From: Methylobacterium sp.
Lineage (GTDB): Bacteria > Pseudomonadota > Alphaproteobacteria > Rhizobiales > Beijerinckiaceae
NCBI RefSeq assembly: GCF_019745455.1
Contig: NZ_JAIETD010000046.1
Span: 1-38,600 of the forward strand
Reading direction: 5' to 3'
Length of the DNA: 38,600 nt
Shown: one piece after another, positions 1 through 7,143 of the stretch
Layout of the letters: every line of letters starts with the position of its first letter
How positions within the stretch are numbered: the first letter of the stretch is position 1
Program-made: the position numbers and the translations under genes
The notes under the pieces: model-generated
What the model was told of the DNA's origin: nothing
Seen by the model: the letters and a program-made list of their open reading frames with translations, nothing else
The model's database searches: none

Positions 1-386
1 CCCAGACTTCACCGGCTGACCGGTTTTCCACGCCGAATGCGATACGATCCTGCGCAGAATTCTATGCGTGACTCCAGTCAAATCACGCAGAATCGCATAC
101 GACACCACGCAGAATCGGATGCGGCGTCACGCAGACTTCGATACGAAAACAGGGTTCAGGTCATTCAAGCCAATGGCTTTTCTGCCTCGCCATATAACTT
201 GCTGAGATGACTCTCTAGAGAATCTTCACAGATATCTTTCCTACTGCGGACAGCCGGGGTTCGTTTTAACGGACGCCCCTTGAATCGATCGATGGATCGA
301 AGTTCTCAGGGTGATATCCACCGCTTGTCCAGATAGACCGATGATCCCGTCTTTCGGCTTTCCAAGCAGCTCTTTTGGGACAAATC
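1..386. other. Non-coding region upstream of mazG
   Basis: There is no credible gene. It holds the 22-bp repeat array (29-146) and a relatively AT-rich stretch from about 180 to 260 with the palindrome TCTCTAGAGA. Six GANTC sites (starts at 70, 90, 112, 209, 220 and 282) are many for about 220 bp. In alphaproteobacteria GANTC is the CcrM methylation site. I cannot place a promoter with confidence. Confidence 0.5.
29..146. repeat. Five degenerate 22-bp phased direct repeats
   Basis: Units resembling CACGCAGAATCGGATACGA begin at 29, 51, 84, 106 and 128. The start-to-start distances are 22, 33, 22 and 22 bp, all multiples of 11, so every copy lies on the same face of the helix. The unit at 51 is the most diverged. 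The period is not a multiple of three, and I see no coding ORF here. A partial match (CAGACTTC) at position 3 suggests the array could continue left of the window. There is too little room between units for CRISPR spacers. A protein-binding array or a decayed intergenic repeat are both possible. Confidence 0.6.
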
Positions 387-1244
387 ATGAACCGTTCCGC
401 TCCTATCGGCCGCATCGACAAGCTTCTCGAACTCATGGCGGCACTGCGTGATCCCGCCCGCGGCTGCGCCTGGGACATCGCGCAGACCGCGACCAGCATC
501 GTGCCGTACACGATAGAGGAAGCCTATGAGGTAGCTGGCGCCGTCGTTGCAGGAAATCCGGACGAGCTGCGTGACGAGCTTGGGGATCTTCTGCTTCAGG
601 TTGTTTTCCAGGCCCAGATCGCCAAGGAATCCGGGCAGTTCGAATTCGCCGACGTGGTCGAGGCGATCACCGCCAAGCTCGTCCGCAGACATCCTCATGT
701 CTTCGACGCTCAGGGATCGCTGCTCGATCCGTCCGATCGTATCGCGGATCCGGAGATCATAGCGGCCGCCTGGGAGCGGATCAAAGCCCAGGAGCGAGCT
801 GAACGGCGCTCTCACGAGGATGGCCGGGATGGTCCGTTCAGCGACGTCGCCAAGAGCCTCCCCGCTCTCCTGAGGGCCGAGAAGCTATCGAGACGGGCGG
901 CGGCCTTCGGCTTCGACTGGACCGATCCTGCCGACGTCGTCGCCAAAGTCCGGGAGGAGATCGACGAAGTCGAGCAGGCGATGGGACAGCCCGATCCCGT
1001 GCATTCTCCGGCAAAGGAGGCTCAAGCCGAGGAGATCGGCGACCTTCTGTTCTCCGTGGCCAATCTTGCCAGGCATCTCGGGATCGATCCTGAGGACGCC
1101 TTGAGGAAGGGAAATGCCAAGTTCGAGCGTCGTTTCACTGCCATGGCCCGATTCCTCGGCGATCGTGGCGCCTCCCTCGAGGACAGCGATCTCGACGCAA
1201 TGGAAGCCGCCTGGCAGCAGGTGAAGGCGAGCGAGAAGAGATAG
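387..1244 (+). CDS. mazG: Nucleoside triphosphate pyrophosphohydrolase MazG
   Basis: This is a 285-residue MazG, close to the family length (E. coli MazG 263 aa). It hydrolyses (d)NTPs to NMP plus pyrophosphate and acts as a cytosolic house-cleaning enzyme. Two MazG domains are visible. The N-terminal one has the motif EEAYEVAGAV followed by ELRDELGDLLLQVVF, giving the EExxE plus ExxD Mg-binding acidic residues. The C-terminal one repeats the pattern with REEIDEVEQAM and EEIGDLLFSVANLARH. The ATG at 387 is preferred over an in-frame TTG at 375 because the conserved region starts soon after. The gene is monocistronic in this window and converges with the pab operon, with only 27 bp between the stops. 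The left neighbour lies outside the window. In related genomes hflX often precedes mazG, which I cannot check here. Confidence 0.95.
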   Translation: MNRSAPIGRIDKLLELMAALRDPARGCAWDIAQTATSIVPYTIEEAYEVAGAVVAGNPDELRDELGDLLLQVVFQAQIAKESGQFEFADVVEAITAKLVRRHPHVFDAQGSLLDPSDRIADPEIIAAAWERIKAQERAERRSHEDGRDGPFSDVAKSLPALLRAEKLSRRAAAFGFDWTDPADVVAKVREEIDEVEQAMGQPDPVHSPAKEAQAEEIGDLLFSVANLARHLGIDPEDALRKGNAKFERRFTAMARFLGDRGASLEDSDLDAMEAAWQQVKASEKR

Positions 1245-1271
1245 CCGCCCCCTAACCTGCGGAATATTCCT

Positions 1272-1709
1272 TTATTCCAGATTATTATTCTTATGGTTTT
1301 GCTGGGACAGGCCGATACCGAATGGCCAGCGAATCCATCCTGTCGCGTAGAGACACCACCACACGATGACGGGCTGAAGCGCGAGGCGAGGCCCGTGGTA
1401 CCACCAGGTGTCGGGCAATCCTGGAACCACAATGCCCTGGAACGCGTGTTTCAGGTTCGCCGGGAAGACGGCAACGGCGTAGAGCGCCAGGACAAGTCCC
1501 GACAGGCCCGCGATACGGCCGAACAGCAACCCGAGGCTCGCAGCGATTTCCAACCATCCCGTTGCGACGACGACACGCCTCGGTTCCGGCACCCAGTCGG
1601 GCATGATCCGCAAGAGGGCGTCCGGGGACAGGACATGGAGAATGCCGATTCCTCCGAAAACCGCGATCATGGACCATCGCATCGGCGTGTTGCCGTCCTT
1701 CACCCTCAT
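1272..1709 (-). CDS. DoxX-family small membrane protein
   Basis: This 145-residue protein has about four hydrophobic segments (near residues 10-28, 45-65, 68-85 and 105-125) in the pattern of DoxX/YphA-like membrane proteins. The family motif region GWLEIAASLGLLFG is present. Family members are linked to redox or thiol stress, but the exact function here is unknown. The ATG at 1709 overlaps the pabC stop in an ATGA, so it is the last, translationally coupled gene of the pab operon. An upstream start at 1727 would need a longer overlap. The C-terminus (QQNHKNNNLE) is encoded by an unusually AT-rich stretch, unlike the rest of the gene. No catalytic role in PABA synthesis is implied. Confidence 0.75.
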   Translation of the reverse strand: MRVKDGNTPMRWSMIAVFGGIGILHVLSPDALLRIMPDWVPEPRRVVVATGWLEIAASLGLLFGRIAGLSGLVLALYAVAVFPANLKHAFQGIVVPGLPDTWWYHGPRLALQPVIVWWCLYATGWIRWPFGIGLSQQNHKNNNLE

Positions 1710-2560
1710 GCGACCTCGGTGACGCAAACGCGGCAGGATTCCGCGACCGCCTCGCGAAGGGCAGCGACGAGTCGAACGAGAACCGCGTCGTCGTTAAAAG
1801 GAATATTCCGATTATTTAATCGCGGTACCGACGCGAGCAGCCGCAGCGAATTCGTCATGAACACGCCTCGCGCGTCCTCCAGCGTCTCCTTGGTGAGTGC
1901 GGTCTCGCTGATCCGCAATCCGAGGGCAGGAGCGAGACGGGAGACGATGAGGTTTCTGACGATGCCGGGCAGTGCTCCCTCGTCGATGGCCGGCGTCGAC
2001 AGACCGTCCTCCTCCACCAGGAAGAGATTTCCCGTCGCCGCGCAGGCGACGCGGTCTCTCGTGTTGAGGAACAGGGCTTCGTCGAAGCCCTGCGCCCTCG
2101 CCTCTCGTGTGGCGAGAACGGCGTCGAGATAGCCGAGCGTCTTCACCCGTGCTGCCGGTGACGTCTCGTTCCGGCGGATCGGCGTCACCATCATGGTGAC
2201 GGGCGAGAAGGCCATTCCCTCCCCGAGCGGCGCCGCGCTGGCCCAATGGAAAGGGACCGGGTGTTCGGGAGGCTTGAGCCCGCGCGGACCGGAGCCGCGG
2301 GTCACCGTCGTGCGGATCGCCGCTCGCGGCATCGCACCGGCGAGGGCCCGCATCGCCGAGACGACGCGATCGCGGTCGATCTCGAAACCGAGGCTCTCGG
2401 CACCCGCCGCCAGCCGGGCAACATGCTCCTCCTCGAACGCCACTCGTCCTCGCAGCGCCATCGCCGTGTCGAACAGGCCATCCCCGAGGAGGAGGCCGCG
2501 GTCGCCGAGGTCGAACGGCGCGGATGTACGCTCCTGAAGGCGGCCGTCGAGCCAGAGCAT
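1706..2560 (-). CDS. pabC: Class IV aminotransferase, probable aminodeoxychorismate lyase PabC
   Basis: The 284-residue protein is a fold-type IV PLP enzyme. Its start is DGRLQERTSAPFDLGDRGLLLGDGLFDT. The PLP-lysine region is RVKTLGYLDAVLATREA, followed by the ATGNLFLV cofactor-phosphate region. Aminodeoxychorismate lyase releases pyruvate from 4-amino-4-deoxychorismate to give p-aminobenzoate for folate. Branched-chain or D-amino-acid aminotransferases share the fold, so PabC rests mainly on its position directly after pabB-pabA. Its ATG lies two bases after the pabA stop, and its stop overlaps the doxX start. Around 1795-1815 a patch of rare AT-rich codons (TTA AAT AAT CGG AAT ATT) encodes LNNRNI near the C-terminus, unlike the surrounding GC-rich codon use. 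Confidence 0.88.
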   Translation of the reverse strand: MLWLDGRLQERTSAPFDLGDRGLLLGDGLFDTAMALRGRVAFEEEHVARLAAGAESLGFEIDRDRVVSAMRALAGAMPRAAIRTTVTRGSGPRGLKPPEHPVPFHWASAAPLGEGMAFSPVTMMVTPIRRNETSPAARVKTLGYLDAVLATREARAQGFDEALFLNTRDRVACAATGNLFLVEEDGLSTPAIDEGALPGIVRNLIVSRLAPALGLRISETALTKETLEDARGVFMTNSLRLLASVPRLNNRNIPFNDDAVLVRLVAALREAVAESCRVCVTEVA

Positions 2561-2562
2561 GG

Positions 2563-3162
2563 TCAGGATGTTCCGCGTCCCTCGCGCCAGGCCCTGGCCC
2601 GGTCGAGGAAGTTGGAGAACAGGTCGTGGCCGTGCTCGGTCAGCACCGATTCCGGATGGAACTGGATGCCCCAGGTCGGGTGGTGGCGATGGGTGAGGGC
2701 CATCACCTCGCCCTCCCCCGAGAGGGCATCGACCCGCAGGTCCTCGGCCATGCCGGGTTGCCGGGCGACGATGAGCGAATGGTAGCGGCCGACATTCATC
2801 GGGCTCGGCAGCCCGGCGAAGAGCCCTTCCCCGTCGTGATGGATCGGCGTCGCCTGCCCGTGAAGGGGTCGTGCGGCGCGCTCCACCATGCCGCCGAAGG
2901 CGGCCCCGATCGCCTGGTGACCGAGACAGACGCCGAGGATCGGCATCGTGCCGGACAGCTCGTCGATGGCGGCAAGCGAGATGCCGGCTTCCTTCGGTGT
3001 GCAGGGACCGGGCGAGATGACGAGCGCGTCGGGTGAAAGTTCGCGGATACCGGACACGTCGAGGGCATCGTTGCGCACGACCCGAACCGTCTGGCCCAGC
3101 TCCTCGAAATAGCGCACCACGTTGAAGACGAAGGAATCGTAGTTGTCGATGACGAGGATCAT
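2563..3162 (-). CDS. pabA: Aminodeoxychorismate synthase glutamine amidotransferase subunit PabA
   Basis: This is a 199-residue class I glutamine amidotransferase. It starts MILVIDNYDSFVFN and has the nucleophile elbow GVCLGHQAIG with catalytic Cys79. The His-Glu pair lies in QFHPESVLTEHG. It supplies ammonia from glutamine to PabB for conversion of chorismate to 4-amino-4-deoxychorismate. TrpG of tryptophan synthesis is nearly identical in pattern. The PabA assignment follows from coupling with a PabB that carries the aminodeoxychorismate-type lysine. Its ATG overlaps the pabB stop (ATGA), which suggests stoichiometric, coupled translation of the heterodimer. An amphibolic role for the same subunit in tryptophan synthesis cannot be excluded. 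Confidence 0.93.
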   Translation of the reverse strand: MILVIDNYDSFVFNVVRYFEELGQTVRVVRNDALDVSGIRELSPDALVISPGPCTPKEAGISLAAIDELSGTMPILGVCLGHQAIGAAFGGMVERAARPLHGQATPIHHDGEGLFAGLPSPMNVGRYHSLIVARQPGMAEDLRVDALSGEGEVMALTHRHHPTWGIQFHPESVLTEHGHDLFSNFLDRARAWREGRGTS

Positions 3163-4544
3163 GCGCCGCCCTCGTCTCCGAAGGCCTGGAACACCCGGGC
3201 GGCCTTGGTGAGGGTCTCCTCGTATTCGGCGGCCGGATCGGACAGGAGGGTGACGCCGCCGCCCGATTGCAGCACCGCGATCCTGTCATCCATGAACACG
3301 GTCCGGATGGCGATGGAGGTATCGAGGGAGCCGTCGAAGCCGATGGCGCCGATGGCGCCGCAATAGAGCTCGCGGGCATCGCCCTCGATCTCGGTGATGA
3401 TGTCCATGGCGCGCAGCTTCGGGGCGCCGGTGATCGAGCCGCCCGGAAAGGTCGCACCGAGAAGGTCGATGGCGTCCATGCCGCCTTTCAGGGTTCCGGT
3501 CACCACCGAGACGAGATGGTGGACCGAGGCATAGGATTCAAGTCCGCACAGGGTCGGCACCCGGACGCTGTGCGGCTCGCAGATCCGCGAGAGATCGTTG
3601 CGCAGGAGGTCGACGATCATGATGTTCTCGGCCCGCTCCTTCGGGTCGGCCTGCAGGGCCTCGCCGAGGCGCCGGTCCTCCTCCGGGTCGGCGACGCGCC
3701 GGACCGTGCCCTTGATCGGGCGGGTCTCGACTGCGCGGCCCTCGAGCTTGAGGAAGCGTTCGGGGCTGCTCGAGGCGATGCTGAGGCCCTCGAAGGCGAG
3801 ATAGGCGCCGAAGGTCGCCGGGTTGGTGGCGCGCAGGCGCCGGTACAGGCCGAACGCGTCGAAAACGGGCGGCAATGCCGCCTCGAAGCGCTGGGCGAGG
3901 TTGGCCTGGTAGATGTCGCCGGCGCGGATGTAATCCCGCACCCGTTCCACCGCCGCCTCGTAGGCGGAGCGCGAGAAGTTCGAGCGCCAGTCGAGGGGCG
4001 ACCCGTGTGGCAGCGGTGGCGGCGTTTCGGCCTTCTCCAGGAGCGATGCAAAAAGGTCGAGGCGCGACGAAGCCCTGGCTTGGCGCGCCTGCGCCCCCGT
4101 CTCCGGAAAGCCCGTGGCGACGAGCTCGCAGCGTCCGCTGCCGTGATCGATCACCAGGAGCGTGTCGTAGAAATTGAGCGCGATGTCGTCGCACAGGCCC
4201 GCCCGCCGGGCGGGGGCCGCGACGGATTCGAGAGAGCGCCCGAGATCGTAGGCGAGATACCCGATGGCGCCGCCGGGAAGACCCGGCACGGCGTCGGGGG
4301 CGACCCGGTAGGGGGCGAGGCAGGCGCGCAGGGCCTCGAGGGGGCCGCCCTCCAGCATTCGTCCGTCGAGGCTCGCCCTGCCCTCGCGAAAGCGGAACCG
4401 GCCGAACGGGTCGGCGCCGAGGATCGAGCGGCGCCCGAGGATGCCGTGCGGCATCGCGCTGTCGAGGAAGGCGAGCCCCGGCAGCTGCGACAGCGCCAAA
4501 GCCGCCGCCACGGGGTCGATGAACGGGATCTCGCGGGTCCACAT
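3159..4544 (-). CDS. pabB: Aminodeoxychorismate synthase component I PabB
   Basis: The 461-residue protein belongs to the chorismate-binding enzyme family. The C-terminal catalytic domain carries GDIYQANLAQRF, SSPERFLKLEG and PIKGTVRR. The lysine in PIKGT (about residue 278) is the nucleophile that marks PabB, where TrpE has alanine. Mg-binding acidic residues lie in the segment GGSITGAPKLRAMDIITEIEG. The enzyme aminates chorismate at C4 using ammonia from PabA. The ATG at 4544 gives a normal family length. An in-frame start at 4607 would add 21 residues without homology. It is the first gene of the operon, divergent from rimO across about 290 bp. Confidence 0.94.
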   Translation of the reverse strand: MWTREIPFIDPVAAALALSQLPGLAFLDSAMPHGILGRRSILGADPFGRFRFREGRASLDGRMLEGGPLEALRACLAPYRVAPDAVPGLPGGAIGYLAYDLGRSLESVAAPARRAGLCDDIALNFYDTLLVIDHGSGRCELVATGFPETGAQARQARASSRLDLFASLLEKAETPPPLPHGSPLDWRSNFSRSAYEAAVERVRDYIRAGDIYQANLAQRFEAALPPVFDAFGLYRRLRATNPATFGAYLAFEGLSIASSSPERFLKLEGRAVETRPIKGTVRRVADPEEDRRLGEALQADPKERAENIMIVDLLRNDLSRICEPHSVRVPTLCGLESYASVHHLVSVVTGTLKGGMDAIDLLGATFPGGSITGAPKLRAMDIITEIEGDARELYCGAIGAIGFDGSLDTSIAIRTVFMDDRIAVLQSGGGVTLLSDPAAEYEETLTKAARVFQAFGDEGGA

Positions 4545-4832
4545 GATACGGGGCCGGAACGTCGCCTCGGAAATCGGCCATCGGCCGGGATCAGCACGCT
4601 TATGCACCCTTTGTGCTGCCCGCGCCGCTCAGAAATCGGATGAGGGCGACGACAGGGTGGCGCAGCCTGGATCGTGGATCTAGGCAAATCCCCATCCGTC
4701 AGGGACATAGCCGCGTCTCTTCGCGCGCGGCTCGCACAAGTGCCTCTTTCGGAGTATAGAGCCCGCATCCATATCCCGCATCCGCGCGATTCCCCGGCCC
4801 GCCCCTGGCTCGGCCGCGCCCGACGAGTCGTC
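4545..4832. promoter_or_regulatory. Divergent intergenic region between pabB and rimO
   Basis: This 288-bp region must contain the promoters of both the pab operon (minus) and rimO (plus). Both neighbouring frames stay open for part of it, so longer N-termini are formally possible but unlike the families. I see no operator, riboswitch or clear -35/-10 pair that I would defend. Confidence 0.35.
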
Positions 4833-6170
4833 ATGATCGCATCCGTTCTGCCGCCGAAAGGTGTTGCCCCGAAGATCTCCTTCGTCTCGCTCGGCTGCCC
4901 GAAGGCGCTGGTCGATTCCGAGCGGATCCTCACCCATCTGCGGGCGGAGGGCTACGAGCTCGCGCGGCGCCATGACGGCGCCGACGTCGTCATCGTCAAT
5001 ACCTGCGGCTTCCTCGATTCCGCCAAGGCCGAGTCGCTCTCGGCGATCGGCGAGGCGATGGCCGAGAACGGCCGTGTCATCGTCACCGGCTGCATGGGCG
5101 CTCAGCCCGACGAGATCCGCGAGAAGTACCCGAACCTCCTCGCCGTCACCGGGCCGCAGGCATACGAGTCGGTGGTGGCGGCCGTGCACGAGGCGGTGCC
5201 GCCGGCCCATGATCCGTTCCTCGATCTGGTCCCGCCGCAGGGCGTGAAGCTCACCCCGCGGCATTATGCTTATCTCAAGATCTCAGAGGGTTGCAACAAT
5301 CGCTGCACCTTCTGCATCATCCCTTCCCTGCGCGGCGATCTCGTCAGCCGCCCTGCCGGAGACGTCCTTCGCGAGGCGGAGAAGCTGGTCAAGGCCGGCG
5401 TCAAGGAACTGCTGGTCGTCTCGCAGGACACATCGGCCTACGGCGTCGATATCCGCTACGCGACGAGCGCCTGGCGTGAGCGGGAGGTACGGGCGAAGTT
5501 CGCCGACCTCGCCTCGGAACTCGGCGAGCTCGGGGCCTGGGTCCGGCTGCACTACGTCTACCCCTACCCGCATGTCGACGAGGTCATCCCCCTCATGGCC
5601 GAGGGCAAAGTGCTGCCCTACCTCGACATGCCGCTCCAGCACGCGTCCCCCTCGGTGCTGAAGCGCATGCGTCGCCCGGGCAATCAGGAGCGCCAGCTCG
5701 AGCGTATCCGCCGCTGGCGCGAGGTCTGCCCGGACCTCGCCATCCGCTCGACCTTCATCGTCGGCTTTCCCGGCGAGACCGAGGCCGAGTTCGAGGAGCT
5801 CCTCGCCTGGATCAAGGAGGCCAAGCTCGAACGGGTCGGTTGCTTCGAGTACGAGCCGGTCCGCGGCGCCCTCGCCAACAATCTCGGCGATCTGATCCCG
5901 CCGACGCTGAAGGCCGAGCGCAAGCGCCGCTTCATGGAAGCGCAGCAGCTGGTCTCGGCCCGCCTGCAGAAGGCCCGGATCGGCAAGCGCCTCCCCGTGA
6001 TCATCGACGAGGCCGGTCCCGGCCTCGCCAAGGGGCGCTCGAAATACGACGCGCCGGAGATCGACGGCAGCGTCCACGTCACCTCGCGCCGTCCGCTCAG
6101 AATCGGCGACATCGTCACCGTGAAGATCGAGCGGGCGGACGCCTACGATCTCTACGGCAGCGCGGTCTGA
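4833..6170 (+). CDS. rimO: Ribosomal protein S12 methylthiotransferase RimO
   Basis: This is a 445-residue radical-SAM methylthiotransferase that methylthiolates the conserved Asp (Asp89 in E. coli) of ribosomal protein S12. The N-terminal UPF0004 domain has [21 protein letters not shown] and VTGCMGA, whose cysteines ligate the auxiliary 4Fe-4S cluster. The radical-SAM CxxxCxxC is C154-C158-C161 in [16 protein letters not shown]-terminal TRAM domain follows from about residue 375. The SLGCPKA and RGDLVSRP signatures favour RimO over the tRNA enzyme MiaB. The start at 4833 matches the family length (E. coli RimO 441 aa). The frame is open from 4674, but that extension is not conserved in pattern. 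Confidence 0.95.
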   Translation: MIASVLPPKGVAPKISFVSLGCPKALVDSERILTHLRAEGYELARRHDGADVVIVNTCGFLDSAKAESLSAIGEAMAENGRVIVTGCMGAQPDEIREKYPNLLAVTGPQAYESVVAAVHEAVPPAHDPFLDLVPPQGVKLTPRHYAYLKISEGCNNRCTFCIIPSLRGDLVSRPAGDVLREAEKLVKAGVKELLVVSQDTSAYGVDIRYATSAWREREVRAKFADLASELGELGAWVRLHYVYPYPHVDEVIPLMAEGKVLPYLDMPLQHASPSVLKRMRRPGNQERQLERIRRWREVCPDLAIRSTFIVGFPGETEAEFEELLAWIKEAKLERVGCFEYEPVRGALANNLGDLIPPTLKAERKRRFMEAQQLVSARLQKARIGKRLPVIIDEAGPGLAKGRSKYDAPEIDGSVHVTSRRPLRIGDIVTVKIERADAYDLYGSAV

Positions 6171-6174
6171 GCGT

Positions 6175-6381
6175 TCAGCGGTTCTTCCGCCCCCGGTGGT
6201 TCGGGTCGATGCCGCCTTCCGGCGTCGTCTCGTTCTCGACATCGCCCTCGTAGGTCGAGTCGCCTTCGAGGTCGGCCGGGTCGCCGCCGGACATCGTCAT
6301 GCCCTTCGAGCTGCCGATGCCGGGATTGCCCTTGAGGTCGGCATCGCTCGGGACGTCGGTCTTCATGTGCTTGGTCGACAT
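6175..6381 (-). CDS. Small hydrophilic, probably disordered protein
   Basis: This is a 68-residue, Gly/Asp/Glu-rich protein (start MSTKHMKTDVPSDADLKG, end PNHRGRKNR) with no hydrophobic segment and no cysteine. Its composition suggests intrinsic disorder. The ATG at 6381 has a good ribosome binding site, GCAGGAG, seven bases upstream. It converges with rimO, leaving four bases between the stops. I do not recognise a named family. The intact frame and the ribosome binding site support a real gene, possibly stress related, but no function can be assigned. Confidence 0.6.
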   Translation of the reverse strand: MSTKHMKTDVPSDADLKGNPGIGSSKGMTMSGGDPADLEGDSTYEGDVENETTPEGGIDPNHRGRKNR

Positions 6382-6458
6382 GCGGGCTCCTGCGTTGAGG
6401 CTCTCCCCCGTCAACCTCGCCCGGTCCGGCCACGTTACAAGCCGGCCGGCAAAAGACC

Positions 6459-7085
6459 TCAGCCCGTGAGCTCTCCCGCCGAGACCCTGCCGATGCCGGC
6501 GGCTTCCATCCGGGCCCAGGCCGCGGAGATCGAATCGCGTGCGATGCCCCGGGTGGCATCGGCGATGACTGCGACCTCGAACCCGGCCTCCCGCGCATCG
6601 AGGGCGGACCAGGCGACGCAGTAATCGAGGGCGAGACCGCAGACCAAGACGCGTGAGATGCCGCGCTCGCGCAAGGCGCCGGCGAGCCCTGTCCGCGTCA
6701 CCCGGTCCGCCTCCATGAAGGCCGAGTAGCTGTCGACCTCTGGATGGTGGCCTTTGCGGACCACCAGCTCGGCCCTGTCGGTAAGGAGATCGGGGTGGAA
6801 CGCCGCGCCGGCCGAGCCCTGCACGCAATGGTCCGGCCACAGCACCTGGGCGCCATAGGCGAGCTCCACCGTCTCGAACGGAGCCCGGCCGCCATGGGTC
6901 GAGGCGAAGGAGATATGGCCGGCCGGGTGCCAGTCCTGGGTCAGGACGACGTGCGGTGCCTGTCCGATCAGCCGGTTGATCGGCGCGATCACGGCATCCC
7001 CGTCAGGCACCGCGAGGGCGCCGCCGGGGAGGAAATCGACCTGCACGTCGATGACGAGGAGGAGGTCGCCCAGACGAAACGACAT
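6459..7085 (-). CDS. pncA: Nicotinamidase/pyrazinamidase PncA
   Basis: The 208-residue isochorismatase-fold hydrolase converts nicotinamide to nicotinate in NAD salvage. The catalytic triad is visible: Asp13 in LLVIDVQVDF, Lys111 in VVRKGHHPE and Cys156 in GLALDYCVAWSALD. The metal site Asp-x-His plus His is in TQDWHPAGHISFA. Length and residue spacing match E. coli PncA closely. The ATG at 7085 begins MSFRLGDLL, just before the first strand. The frame extends to 7136, but that part lies in the palindrome between this gene and the quinone oxidoreductase and is unlikely to be translated. Confidence 0.95.
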   Translation of the reverse strand: MSFRLGDLLLVIDVQVDFLPGGALAVPDGDAVIAPINRLIGQAPHVVLTQDWHPAGHISFASTHGGRAPFETVELAYGAQVLWPDHCVQGSAGAAFHPDLLTDRAELVVRKGHHPEVDSYSAFMEADRVTRTGLAGALRERGISRVLVCGLALDYCVAWSALDAREAGFEVAVIADATRGIARDSISAAWARMEAAGIGRVSAGELTG

Positions 7086-7101
7086 GATGCCGTGCTCCCT
7101 G

Positions 7102-7137
7102 GATGACGGGATCGGAGGATCACCCGATCCCGTCATC
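7102..7137. terminator. Perfect 14-bp hairpin between qor and pncA
   Basis: GATGACGGGATCGG (7102-7115) pairs perfectly with CCGATCCCGTCATC (7124-7137) across an 8-base loop. There is no T-run on either side, so it is either a Rho-independent-like attenuator without a U-tract or a REP-type palindrome. It sits six bases downstream of the qor stop and upstream of pncA on the minus strand. It could protect the upstream mRNA or uncouple the two genes. Confidence 0.55.
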
Positions 7138-7143
7138 GTCTGA

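Noticed and set aside
29..146. CRISPR array
   Set aside because: Repeats are degenerate, 22 bp apart, leave almost no spacer and have no cas genes nearby.
1706..3457. A 583-residue fusion reading through the pabA region into pabC
   Set aside because: The upstream part is an out-of-frame shadow of pabA/pabB. The real aminotransferase starts at 2560.
4674..4832. N-terminal extension of RimO
   Set aside because: It adds 53 residues unlike the family, and ATG 4833 gives the normal length and first motif position.
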